From contig NZ_LT629733.1 of the NCBI RefSeq assembly GCF_900104785.1, forward strand, positions 1,830,501-1,894,500: a stretch of DNA of 64,000 nucleotides, written 5' to 3'. The position numbers and the translations under genes are program-made. This document shows, piece after piece, positions 35,710 to 44,650 of the stretch. The notes beneath the pieces were generated by a model, which was given only the letters and a program-made list of their open reading frames with translations, ran no database searches and was not told where the DNA came from. The DNA comes from Formosa sp. Hel1_31_208 (lineage in GTDB: Bacteria > Bacteroidota > Bacteroidia > Flavobacteriales > Flavobacteriaceae). The stretch's first letter is position 1; each line of letters opens with the position of its first letter.

Positions 35710-38700
35710 ATGAGTCAAAAAAACCCCACTATTGAAAAATCAATGCAACAAGTTAAAATAGATAACGATGTTTATTACAAAATTTCAAATAGTGATGACA
35801 TGCGTCCGTTTTTTATGAGCATCGTTAGCGACTCTAATCATTGGATGTTTATTTCAAGCAATGGCGGACTTAGTGCAGGTAGAAAGGATAGTGAAAATGC
35901 ATTTTTCCCATACTACACGGATGATAAAATAACCGAATCTGCAGAAATCACAGGAAGTAAATCTATATTTCTAGTAAGGACCAACCAGCAAACAAAACTT
36001 TGGGAGCCGTTTTCAATACGTCAAGAAGGTATTTATCATATCACCCGTAATTTATACAAAAACATCTACGGAAATAAAGTCATATTTGAAGAAGTTAATC
36101 ATGACCTTGAGTTAACATTTAGATACCAATGGAATTCAAGTAATGAGTTTGGATTTGTAAAAAAATCAACTTTAAGCAATAATTCAAAGGGTGATGTTCA
36201 TATCGAATTGGTTGATGGCTTTCAAAACATAATGCCTTATGGTGTGCCGTCTGATACACAAGTTAGAGTAAGTAACCTAGTTGATGCTTACAAAAAAAGT
36301 GAACTAGAAAAAGAAGCTGGACTAGGTATTTTTGCTTTGAGTGCAATTATTGTAGATAAAGCAGAACCAAGTGAAGCTCTTAAAGCTAATATCGCGTGGT
36401 CTTTAGGTTTTCAAAATTCTAAATATTTGTTGTCGTCATTGCAGCTAAAGGCATTTAGACATAGAAAAGAAATTCAAGAAGAAATTGACGTTCGTGCTGA
36501 AAAAGGCGCATATTTTATTCATGCAGACATAACACTATCTGGAGAGTCTCAAAAAGATTGGATGCTTGTAGGTAATGTTAATCAGGATCATGTTACAATA
36601 GCTCAAATCATTGACCGCATTAAAAATGACGAACAGTTAGAAGAGGCAGTTAATGCCGATATAGAAATTGGAACACACCGATTGATAAAACTTAATGCAT
36701 CGTCAGATGGATTACAGTTAACAGAGGATAGGCAAAGAGATACGCGACATTTTGCTAATACCTTGTTCAATATCATGCGCGGTGGAATTTTTGATAATAA
36801 CTACCAAATAGAAAAATGTGATTTTAGTAATTACTTGTCTAAAGCTAATAAAAAAGTGTTTTCAAAAGCAAAGGCGGTTTTAAATGAGCTTCCAGAATTA
36901 TTTAGTTTAGATCAACTTAAAGACAAAGCCTACCAAAGTGACGATAAAAATTTCCGGAGACTTTGTTTAGAATATATGCCGTTGAAATTCAGTAGACGAC
37001 ATGGTGATCCAAGTCGACCTTGGAATAAATTTTCCATCAATACGCGTGATGAAATTGATGGATCTAAAATATTAGATTACGAGGGAAATTGGCGTGATAT
37101 ATTTCAAAATTGGGAAGCTTTAGCTCATGCATATCCTGAGTATATTGAGAGTATGATTCATAAATTCTTGAATGCAACCACCTTTGATGGATATAATCCG
37201 TATCGCGTAACAAAAGACGGATTTGACTGGGAAACAATAGAACCAGATGATCCTTGGTCATATATTGGCTATTGGGGAGATCATCAAATTATTTATTTGT
37301 TGAAATTTCTGGAGTTCATTGAAGATCATAAACCTGGAAAACTGAGCAGCTATTTCAATAAAGATCTTTTTGTATACGCAAACGTCCCTTATAAGATAAA
37401 GAGCTATCAAGATACACTTAAGAATCCAAAGGATACTATAGATTTTGATGAAGAATTGGATGAAAAGATTCATATCAAACGATCTGAGTTAGGAGCTGAT
37501 GGAGCATTACTCAGAGATCAGAATTTCTTTATTTGTAAAGTGAACTTTGTAGAAAAGATATTGGCAACAGTCTTAGCTAAAGTTTCAAACTTTATTCCAG
37601 AAGGTGGTATCTGGTTGAATACTCAGCGTCCAGAATGGAATGATGCTAATAACGCATTAGTAGGTAATGGTGTTTCTATGGTTACCTTATATTACCTCAG
37701 ACGTTTTTTGCATTTTTTTGAAAATGTAATCAATCATACAGATATTGAGCATACTGCTATTTCCGAAGAATTATTAACGTTCTTTAATGATGTTGTATCC
37801 ACTTTAAATGCGAATCAACATATCCTAAACGGGTCAGTTTCTGATGCGGATAGAAAAACAGTATTAGACGGTTTAGGCGAAGCAGGTAGCACATATAGGC
37901 ATAAGATTTACAATGAAGCTTTTACTGGTGATAAAGGAACTGTTTCAAAAAATGAATTGAAACATTTTGTTACTATTACACAGAAGTATTTAGAGCATAC
38001 AATTAATGCTAATAAACGAAATGATAATTTGTATCATGCTTATAACTTAATGACAGTAAATGGTCAATCTGAAATTTCTATTTCTTACTTAGATGAAATG
38101 TTAGAAGGTCAAGTTGCGGCTTTAAGCTCGGGCTATTTGAGTTCTACTGACAGCTTATGTCTACTAGACGCACTTAAACAGAGCAAATTGTTTAGAGCAG
38201 ATCAATACAGTTATGTGCTTTACCCAAATAAGAACTTACCTAGATTCATGGTAAAGAATACAATTCCTAATGTTGCTGTAGAGCAATCTCAACTTTTACA
38301 GCAATTGATAAAGGAGGGTAATAAACAAATTATAACTAAAGATATCAATGGCGCTTATCATTTTAACGGTAATTTCAATAATGCCAATAGTCTAGATAAT
38401 GCGCTGACCAAGTTAGAAAACACTAAATATAGTAATCTAGCCAATAAAGAAAGACCCATACTGCTCAACGTATTTGAAGAAGTTTTTAATCACAAAGCTT
38501 TTACTGGACGCTCTGGTACGTTTTATGGTTATGAAGGTCTTGGTTCAATTTATTGGCATATGGTTTCTAAACTTCAGCTAGCGGTGCAAGAATGCTGTTT
38601 AAAAGCTATCAAGGATAATGAAAGTGATGAAGTAACAGGAAGGTTATTAGAGCATTTTTATGAAATAAACGCAGGCATCGGAGCACATAAATCTCCAAAA

Positions 38701-39153
38701 CTATATGGCGCATTTCCTACAGATCCATATTCACATACACCGGCCGGAAAAGGAGCACAACAGCCTGGAATGACGGGACAGGTAAAAGAAGATATTTTAT
38801 CTCGTATCGGTGAACTTGGTGTATTTGTTGAAAATGGACAAGTGACATTCAATCCATGCTTGTTGAGAAAAGAGAGGTTTTTATTGAGTCCTAAAATATT
38901 TAATTATATTGATTTAGAGCAAAACAGTAAAGAAATTCAAATATTCATACATGAATTAGCATTTACCTATTGTCAAGTCCCAATAATTTATAGTATCGCA
39001 GCTGATAATAGTATAGAGGTTGTTTATAAAGATAATTCGTCAGCTTCTTTTAATAGTTTAAATCTTAGTAAAGACATAAGTCAAATGTTATTTAACAGAA
39101 CTAATGATATCGAATTTGTAAAAGTTTTTATTCAGATAAATCAGTTAAAATAA
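35710..39153 (+). CDS. Probable GH149 beta-1,3-oligoglucan phosphorylase
   Basis: The 1147-residue cytoplasmic protein (no signal peptide) has the size and layout of GH149, a family related to GH94. An N-terminal beta-sandwich (NGGLSAGRKDSENAFFPYYTDDKI near 50-80) is followed by a long alpha/alpha-barrel with WNDANNALVGNGVSMVTLYYLRR and FYGYEGLGSIYWHMVSKL. Known members cleave beta-1,3-oligoglucosides with phosphate to give glucose-1-phosphate, saving ATP. Context supports this: it starts the second transcription unit and is followed by GH17, GH30, a sugar symporter and a cytoplasmic GH17. GH94 or GH161 are the main alternatives. Confidence 0.8.
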   Translation: MSQKNPTIEKSMQQVKIDNDVYYKISNSDDMRPFFMSIVSDSNHWMFISSNGGLSAGRKDSENAFFPYYTDDKITESAEITGSKSIFLVRTNQQTKLWEPFSIRQEGIYHITRNLYKNIYGNKVIFEEVNHDLELTFRYQWNSSNEFGFVKKSTLSNNSKGDVHIELVDGFQNIMPYGVPSDTQVRVSNLVDAYKKSELEKEAGLGIFALSAIIVDKAEPSEALKANIAWSLGFQNSKYLLSSLQLKAFRHRKEIQEEIDVRAEKGAYFIHADITLSGESQKDWMLVGNVNQDHVTIAQIIDRIKNDEQLEEAVNADIEIGTHRLIKLNASSDGLQLTEDRQRDTRHFANTLFNIMRGGIFDNNYQIEKCDFSNYLSKANKKVFSKAKAVLNELPELFSLDQLKDKAYQSDDKNFRRLCLEYMPLKFSRRHGDPSRPWNKFSINTRDEIDGSKILDYEGNWRDIFQNWEALAHAYPEYIESMIHKFLNATTFDGYNPYRVTKDGFDWETIEPDDPWSYIGYWGDHQIIYLLKFLEFIEDHKPGKLSSYFNKDLFVYANVPYKIKSYQDTLKNPKDTIDFDEELDEKIHIKRSELGADGALLRDQNFFICKVNFVEKILATVLAKVSNFIPEGGIWLNTQRPEWNDANNALVGNGVSMVTLYYLRRFLHFFENVINHTDIEHTAISEELLTFFNDVVSTLNANQHILNGSVSDADRKTVLDGLGEAGSTYRHKIYNEAFTGDKGTVSKNELKHFVTITQKYLEHTINANKRNDNLYHAYNLMTVNGQSEISISYLDEMLEGQVAALSSGYLSSTDSLCLLDALKQSKLFRADQYSYVLYPNKNLPRFMVKNTIPNVAVEQSQLLQQLIKEGNKQIITKDINGAYHFNGNFNNANSLDNALTKLENTKYSNLANKERPILLNVFEEVFNHKAFTGRSGTFYGYEGLGSIYWHMVSKLQLAVQECCLKAIKDNESDEVTGRLLEHFYEINAGIGAHKSPKLYGAFPTDPYSHTPAGKGAQQPGMTGQVKEDILSRIGELGVFVENGQVTFNPCLLRKERFLLSPKIFNYIDLEQNSKEIQIFIHELAFTYCQVPIIYSIAADNSIEVVYKDNSSASFNSLNLSKDISQMLFNRTNDIEFVKVFIQINQLK

Positions 39154-39159
39154 AAAAAA

Positions 39160-40443
39160 ATGAAATCAAGATTAATCCTATTTGGTGTAGCTGTAATTAC
39201 ATTATTTGCGTTGTCTTGTATTGAAAAATCTAAAAAAGATAAAGAAATGCAACCCCAAAAATATATTACTGCAAAAGATATTTTAGGCAACCCCAAATAC
39301 CAAGCGATTTCTTATGGTGGTTACCGTGAAAACTCAAGACAAGAACAACCAACTATAGCACAGTTAAAGGAAGATTTGAAAATTCTTTTTGCTATGGATA
39401 TTAGAGTGTTAAGAACATACAACTTACAATTACCTCATGCCTTTAATTTATTAATAGCTATAAAACAGATGAAGGAGGAGGATGAAAATTTTGAAATGTA
39501 TGTAATGCTGGGAGCTTGGATCGATTGTAAAAATGCATGGACAGATAAGGAACCAGATCACAATGTTGAGAGTGAGCATAATGAAGGAGAAATTGCAAGA
39601 GCGGCTGCACTTGCAAATCAATTCCCAGATATTGTAAAAGTGTTAGCTGTAGGTAACGAAGCTATGGTGAAATGGGCAACAAGTTATTTTGTACAACCCA
39701 ACGTCATCTTAAAATGGGTAAATCACTTGCAAGATTTAAAGAAAAAGGGAAAACTCCCAAAAGATTTATGGATTACAAGCTCTGATGACTTTGCATCTTG
39801 GGGTGGAGGTGAACACCAGTATCATGTTGAAGATTTAGAAAAACTGATAAAGGCAGTTGATTATATTTCCATGCATTCATATCCTTACCATAATACACAC
39901 TATAATCCTGAATTTTGGGGAGTCCCAGAAAATTCATATCAACTCACAGCTCTTGAAAAAATAGACGCTGCTATGAAACGCGCTATAGATTTCTCAAAAC
40001 GTCAGTATGACAGTGTCTCTAATTATATGAAGAGTATTGGAGTCAACAAACCTATTCATATTGGAGAGACGGGATGGGCAACTGTATCTAAGGGTTTTTA
40101 TGGCCCTAACGGTTCTAGAGCTACCGATGAGTATAAGCAAGGGATATATCACAAATTAATGCGTGATTGGACGAATACTGAAGGTATTTCATGTTTCTAT
40201 TTTGAAGCATTTAATGAACAATGGAAAGATGCGCAACACCCAAATGGGTCTGAAAATCATTTTGGATTATTCACCATGGATGGAAAAGCAAAATACCCTA
40301 TTTGGGATTTAGTAGATCAAGGTGTTTTTGAAGGACTAACCAGAAATGGAAATGCAATAACCAAAACATATAATGGTGATAAAGAAGCATTAATGAAAGA
40401 TGTTTTAGTACCGCCATCAATAAACGAAGTCATGGCACATTGA
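39160..40443 (+). CDS. GH17 beta-1,3-glucanase lipoprotein
   Basis: The 427-residue lipoprotein (FALSC, Cys20) has a GH17 TIM barrel with acid/base Glu167 in VLAVGNEAMV and nucleophile Glu303 in IHIGETGWATVS, the family signature. GH17 enzymes hydrolyse or transglycosylate beta-1,3-glucans. As a lipoprotein it acts in the periplasm or on the surface, trimming laminarin oligosaccharides. It starts 6 bp after the phosphorylase gene, so both are in one operon despite working in different compartments. It differs clearly from the cytoplasmic GH17 at 43658. Confidence 0.93.
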   Translation: MKSRLILFGVAVITLFALSCIEKSKKDKEMQPQKYITAKDILGNPKYQAISYGGYRENSRQEQPTIAQLKEDLKILFAMDIRVLRTYNLQLPHAFNLLIAIKQMKEEDENFEMYVMLGAWIDCKNAWTDKEPDHNVESEHNEGEIARAAALANQFPDIVKVLAVGNEAMVKWATSYFVQPNVILKWVNHLQDLKKKGKLPKDLWITSSDDFASWGGGEHQYHVEDLEKLIKAVDYISMHSYPYHNTHYNPEFWGVPENSYQLTALEKIDAAMKRAIDFSKRQYDSVSNYMKSIGVNKPIHIGETGWATVSKGFYGPNGSRATDEYKQGIYHKLMRDWTNTEGISCFYFEAFNEQWKDAQHPNGSENHFGLFTMDGKAKYPIWDLVDQGVFEGLTRNGNAITKTYNGDKEALMKDVLVPPSINEVMAH

Positions 40444-40467
40444 TGATGCCATTAAAATTAATATCAT

Positions 40468-41961
40468 ATGAAAACAGTAAATTTTATAATCTGTTCTCTT
40501 TTTGTAGTTCTCATGATGAGTTGTAATGAAAAACAAGAACAGCTGCAGGTTGAAGTATACGAAACGTCAGCAAGTGGCAATAAATTGACCAGAATCACAG
40601 TTTTTCCTATTGAAGATTCTTTGATGATGATAACACTTAATCCCGAAGTGAAATTTCAAAAAATCACTGGCTTTGGTGGCGCATTTACAGAGTCCTCGGC
40701 TTATTTATTAAATAAATTGAGTAAAGCAAATCGCGATACAATTATTCAAGCTTATTTCAGTAAGGAAGGTGCAAATTATTCGTTAACCAGAACACATATG
40801 AATTCATGTGATTTTTCTTTGGACCAGTACTCATACGCACCTGTTGAAGAGGACATGGAATTAAAGCATTTTACAATCAAGGATGATGTTGATGATTTAA
40901 TCCCAATGATTCATGATGCTATGGCAGCTTCTGAAGACGGATTTAAAATATTTGCCTCACCATGGACAGCACCACCATGGATGAAAGATAATAAAGAATG
41001 GGTTGGAGGTAAGTTATTACCAAAGTATTATGATACTTGGGCTTTGTTTTTTTCCAAATACTTAGATGCTTATAAAGCTGAAGGAATCGATATATGGGGT
41101 TTTACCGTTGAAAACGAACCTCATGGCAATGGAAATAACTGGGAAAGTATGCATTTTACACCTGAGGAAATGACTGATTTTGTTCAGAACCATTTAGGTC
41201 CGAAATTAGAAGCTGATGGCAAAGGGGACAAAATAATACTAGGATATGATCAAAATAGAGCTGGCGTAAAAGAATGGGTAGACGTCATGTATGCGACAGA
41301 AGAATCGTCAAAATATTACGATGGCACGGCGATACATTGGTATGAAAGCACCTACGATTTTTTCCCTGAAGCTTTACAATATGCCCATAATAAAGCACCA
41401 GATAAATATTTAATTGAAACAGAAGGCTGCGTAGATTCGGAAGTTCCTAAGTGGAAAGATGATATCTGGTATTGGTCTAAAGAAGCTACAGATTGGGGCT
41501 GGGATTGGGCATCAGAAGAAGAAAAACACTTGCATCCAAAATATGCACCCGTAAATCGATATGCCAGAGATATCATTGGTTGCTTAAATAATTGGGTTGA
41601 CGGTTGGGTTGACTGGAATATGGTACTTGATAGACAAGGCGGTCCAAATTGGTTTAAAAACTGGTGCGTGGCTCCTGTAATAGTTGATCCAGATAATGAT
41701 GAAGTGTATTTTACACCATTATATTATACCATGGCGCACTTTAGTAAGTATATGAGACCAGGTGCAATGGTGATTGGAGTAGATAATCCCGATAAAGACT
41801 TGATGGTTTCGGCAGTTAAGAATCCAGATAACTCTATTGCTGTTGCGATTTTTAATGAAGGAAATACAGCAAAGAGTTTTACCCTAAACTTAAATGAAAA
41901 ATATGTTAATATTAAAATAAACGCACAAGCCATACAAACGGTTGTGATACCAAAATCATAA
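40468..41961 (+). CDS. GH30-family beta-glucosidase / beta-1,6-glucanase lipoprotein
   Basis: The 497-residue lipoprotein (MMSC, Cys19) has the GH30 TIM barrel and beta-sandwich. The markers are FQKITGFGGAFTESSAY at the start, the acid/base Glu217 in FTVENEPHG and the nucleophile Glu319 in LIETEGCVD, with WTAPPWMK between. GH30 subfamilies 1 and 3 remove beta-1,6-linked glucose, the branch of laminarin, so it probably debranches oligosaccharides before import. It follows the GH17 lipoprotein by 24 bp and precedes the symporter by 30 bp. Confidence 0.93.
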   Translation: MKTVNFIICSLFVVLMMSCNEKQEQLQVEVYETSASGNKLTRITVFPIEDSLMMITLNPEVKFQKITGFGGAFTESSAYLLNKLSKANRDTIIQAYFSKEGANYSLTRTHMNSCDFSLDQYSYAPVEEDMELKHFTIKDDVDDLIPMIHDAMAASEDGFKIFASPWTAPPWMKDNKEWVGGKLLPKYYDTWALFFSKYLDAYKAEGIDIWGFTVENEPHGNGNNWESMHFTPEEMTDFVQNHLGPKLEADGKGDKIILGYDQNRAGVKEWVDVMYATEESSKYYDGTAIHWYESTYDFFPEALQYAHNKAPDKYLIETEGCVDSEVPKWKDDIWYWSKEATDWGWDWASEEEKHLHPKYAPVNRYARDIIGCLNNWVDGWVDWNMVLDRQGGPNWFKNWCVAPVIVDPDNDEVYFTPLYYTMAHFSKYMRPGAMVIGVDNPDKDLMVSAVKNPDNSIAVAIFNEGNTAKSFTLNLNEKYVNIKINAQAIQTVVIPKS

Positions 41962-41991
41962 AAAATAACTAACTAACTAAAACGATATACA

Positions 41992-43632
41992 ATGTCACAT
42001 TATAAAACATTAGCGAAAGACAAAGTACCCTTTTTACAAAAAACAGCTTTCGGCTCAGGACATTTAGTGCTAAATTTATTACCTGGAGCTCTAGCGGTAT
42101 TTATGTTCTTTTTGGTTACGGCATTTGGAATGGATCCGTGGTTAGCGGGTTTATTAGGTGGTTTACCTAGAATATTTGATGCTATTACTGACCCGATAAT
42201 GGGGTTTATTTCTGATAATACGAAGTCAAAATGGGGAAGACGAAGACCCTATATTTTTGTTGGTGCAATTTTAAGTGGAATACTGTTTGCGCTTTTATTC
42301 CAATTGAGTGAAGACAATTCTGTCATGTTCAACTTTTGGTATTTTCTCCTAATGTCTTTATTGTTCCTCATAGGAAACACCATGTATGCTACACCATTAG
42401 TAGGATTAGGATATGAAATGACTTCCGATTATAATGAACGCACACGCTTAATGGCATTTGCGAATATTGTTGGACAAATTGCTTGGATGCTAGTCCCTTG
42501 GTTTTGGGTAGTGATTGCAGACCCTACCGTATTTTCTTTAAGTGACGAAGTACTTAGATCTATTGGGGAAATGGGGCTTACAGGAGATGAATTACAAAAA
42601 ATAACAGACGAAAAATTACAGGCAAATGGCGTGCGCCAATTATCATTATCTGTTGGTTTAGTCTGTGCTGTCCTTGGTGTTTTACCAGCCCTATTCTGTA
42701 AAGGTATTGATGCTGGGAAAATGGAAAACAGAAAAAAAATAAGCATGAGTACACTTGGGTCTAGCTTTAAAGATTTATTTCAAGGAATCAAAGAAGTATC
42801 TAAAAATAAACCTTTCATGAAGTTATGTGGAGCTACATTTTTAGTATTTAATGGATTTCAAATGGTGGCTTCATTTAGTTTTTTCATCATAGTTTTTTAT
42901 ATCTATAATGGTAACTATGGCGATGCTGGTACATGGCCAGCTTGGTTTGCGTCACTTACGGCTGTAGTGACTGCATTTATGGTTATTCCAATCATATCTC
43001 GAATTGCTAACAAATGGGGGAAACGAAAAGCTTTTATTATCTCTACAGTCATCTCTATTGTTGGTTATATACTTAAATGGTGGGGCTTTGATAATTCATT
43101 AAATGCCGATTTTAATCAGTCAGGTTTTGGCCAAGGGTTAAACAATTTTGTGGGTTCAATCTTTGATACAATCAATCCTTTTCTAGATAGCATTGGAATG
43201 TCATGGTTTAGTATGGATGTGAGCCAAGGTGGTCCTTGGTTAATGTTTTTACCTATCCCATTTATGGCTTTTGGTTTAGGAGGTTTATTTACTTTAATGA
43301 TGAGTATGACGGCAGATGTTTGTGATTTAGATGAACTCGAAAACGGTATGCCGAGAAAAGAAGGTACCTTTGGTGCCATATATTGGTGGATGGTAAAATT
43401 GGGACAGGCAATTGCTTTAGTTTTAGGTGGTGCAATTTTAACCTTAGTTGGTTTCGACGAAGGTGCAGTAACTCAAACAGCGGAAACTATGACCAATTTA
43501 CGAATTGCCGATATTGTTATACCAGCCGTTACGGCCGCTATAGCTATTTGGATCATGATGAAATATAGCTTAAATGAGGATAGGGCTAGAGAAATAAAAG
43601 TAGAATTAGTAAAACGAAGAGGAGAACTATAA
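41992..43632 (+). CDS. GPH-family MFS sugar:cation symporter
   Basis: The 546-residue inner-membrane protein has about twelve hydrophobic segments and the GPH/MelB signature GLPRIFDAITDPIMGFISDNTKSKWGRRRPYI (about 55-88), with DPxxG and RRRP as key residues. Compared with the usual length of about 460, it has extra loops near residues 170-215 and 370-415. It would bring laminari-oligosaccharides or glucose from the periplasm to the cytoplasm, feeding the GH149 phosphorylase and the cytoplasmic GH17 on either side of it in the same transcription unit. Confidence 0.92.
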   Translation: MSHYKTLAKDKVPFLQKTAFGSGHLVLNLLPGALAVFMFFLVTAFGMDPWLAGLLGGLPRIFDAITDPIMGFISDNTKSKWGRRRPYIFVGAILSGILFALLFQLSEDNSVMFNFWYFLLMSLLFLIGNTMYATPLVGLGYEMTSDYNERTRLMAFANIVGQIAWMLVPWFWVVIADPTVFSLSDEVLRSIGEMGLTGDELQKITDEKLQANGVRQLSLSVGLVCAVLGVLPALFCKGIDAGKMENRKKISMSTLGSSFKDLFQGIKEVSKNKPFMKLCGATFLVFNGFQMVASFSFFIIVFYIYNGNYGDAGTWPAWFASLTAVVTAFMVIPIISRIANKWGKRKAFIISTVISIVGYILKWWGFDNSLNADFNQSGFGQGLNNFVGSIFDTINPFLDSIGMSWFSMDVSQGGPWLMFLPIPFMAFGLGGLFTLMMSMTADVCDLDELENGMPRKEGTFGAIYWWMVKLGQAIALVLGGAILTLVGFDEGAVTQTAETMTNLRIADIVIPAVTAAIAIWIMMKYSLNEDRAREIKVELVKRRGEL

Positions 43633-43657
43633 ATTAAATTAAAAAGAATAATAAATA

Positions 43658-44566
43658 ATGTCATATAGAGACGAAGAATATCACGTATACAATGGAATTA
43701 ATTTTACTGAACATTCAGGAATTGATTTTGGTAAATACTCATTAGAAGAATTAAAAAAACTTTGGGGACAAACATTAAAAAAAGGAATGCATGGCATTTG
43801 TTTTAGTATGTATGAAGACGGTCAGGAACCAGGAGATGTTATCACTGAGGAGCAAGTTGAACGTCGAATCAAAATCCTTAAGCCATATTCAAAATGGGTA
43901 CGCTCTTTCTCCTGTATAGAAGGTAACGAGCATGTGGCTAGAATAGCGCATAAACATGGAATGAAAACCATGGTTGGTGCTTGGCTGAGTGATAACAAAG
44001 AGGATAATGAAAAAGAAATTGAAGGCTTAATTCAGCTGGCGAAAGAAGGATGCGTTGATATTGCGGCAGTAGGTAACGAAGTTCTTTATAGAAATGATCT
44101 ATCTCTTGAAGAATTATTAGGGTATATACAACGCGTAAAAGATGCTATACCTGGCATACCTGTTGGATATGTTGATGCGTATTATGAATTCTCAGTACAT
44201 CCAGAACTTGTAGAAATTAGTGATGTCATTTTAAGTAATTGCTATCCATATTGGGAAGGGTGTCATATTGATGGATCCTTAAACCATATGCAACAAATGT
44301 TTGGTCAAGCAGCAGATGCGGCAAGAGGCAAGAAGGTCATTATCACTGAAACAGGTTGGCCAAGTGAAGGCGGTAGTTTGAGAGGCGCTATGTCTTCCGA
44401 AGAAAATGCGATGAAGTATTTTATTAACACGCAGGTCTGGGCAACTAAGGCAGGAATAGAAGTGTTCTATTTCTCTTCTTTTGATGAATCATGGAAGACT
44501 GGAGACGAAGGCGACGTAGGTGCTTATTGGGGGCTTTGGGACAAACATGAGAACTTAAAGTTTTAA
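43658..44566 (+). CDS. Cytoplasmic GH17-type glycoside hydrolase
   Basis: The 302-residue protein has no signal peptide, unlike the lipoprotein GH17 upstream. GH17 catalytic residues are in place: Glu141 in AAVGNEVLYR and Glu231 in IITETGWPSEGG. A location with the phosphorylase suggests it shortens, or transglycosylates, imported beta-1,3-oligosaccharides inside the cell. It follows the symporter by 25 bp and a terminator comes 10 bp after it, closing the operon begun at 35710. Confidence 0.92.
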   Translation: MSYRDEEYHVYNGINFTEHSGIDFGKYSLEELKKLWGQTLKKGMHGICFSMYEDGQEPGDVITEEQVERRIKILKPYSKWVRSFSCIEGNEHVARIAHKHGMKTMVGAWLSDNKEDNEKEIEGLIQLAKEGCVDIAAVGNEVLYRNDLSLEELLGYIQRVKDAIPGIPVGYVDAYYEFSVHPELVEISDVILSNCYPYWEGCHIDGSLNHMQQMFGQAADAARGKKVIITETGWPSEGGSLRGAMSSEENAMKYFINTQVWATKAGIEVFYFSSFDESWKTGDEGDVGAYWGLWDKHENLKF

Positions 44567-44576
44567 AACGTAATCA

Positions 44577-44607
44577 AAAGCACACATGTAATGTGTGCTT
44601 TGTTTTT
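44577..44607 (+). terminator. Intrinsic terminator after the GH17 gene
   Basis: A 10-bp perfect stem (AAAGCACACA / TGTGTGCTTT, five-base loop) is followed by a T-rich tract, 10 bp downstream of the stop codon at 44566. It ends the phosphorylase-to-GH17 transcription unit and isolates it from the lipoprotein gene at 44651. Confidence 0.88.
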
Positions 44608-44650
44608 AGCACCCCTTAATATTTACTTAATGGAAATAATTTAATTTAAC

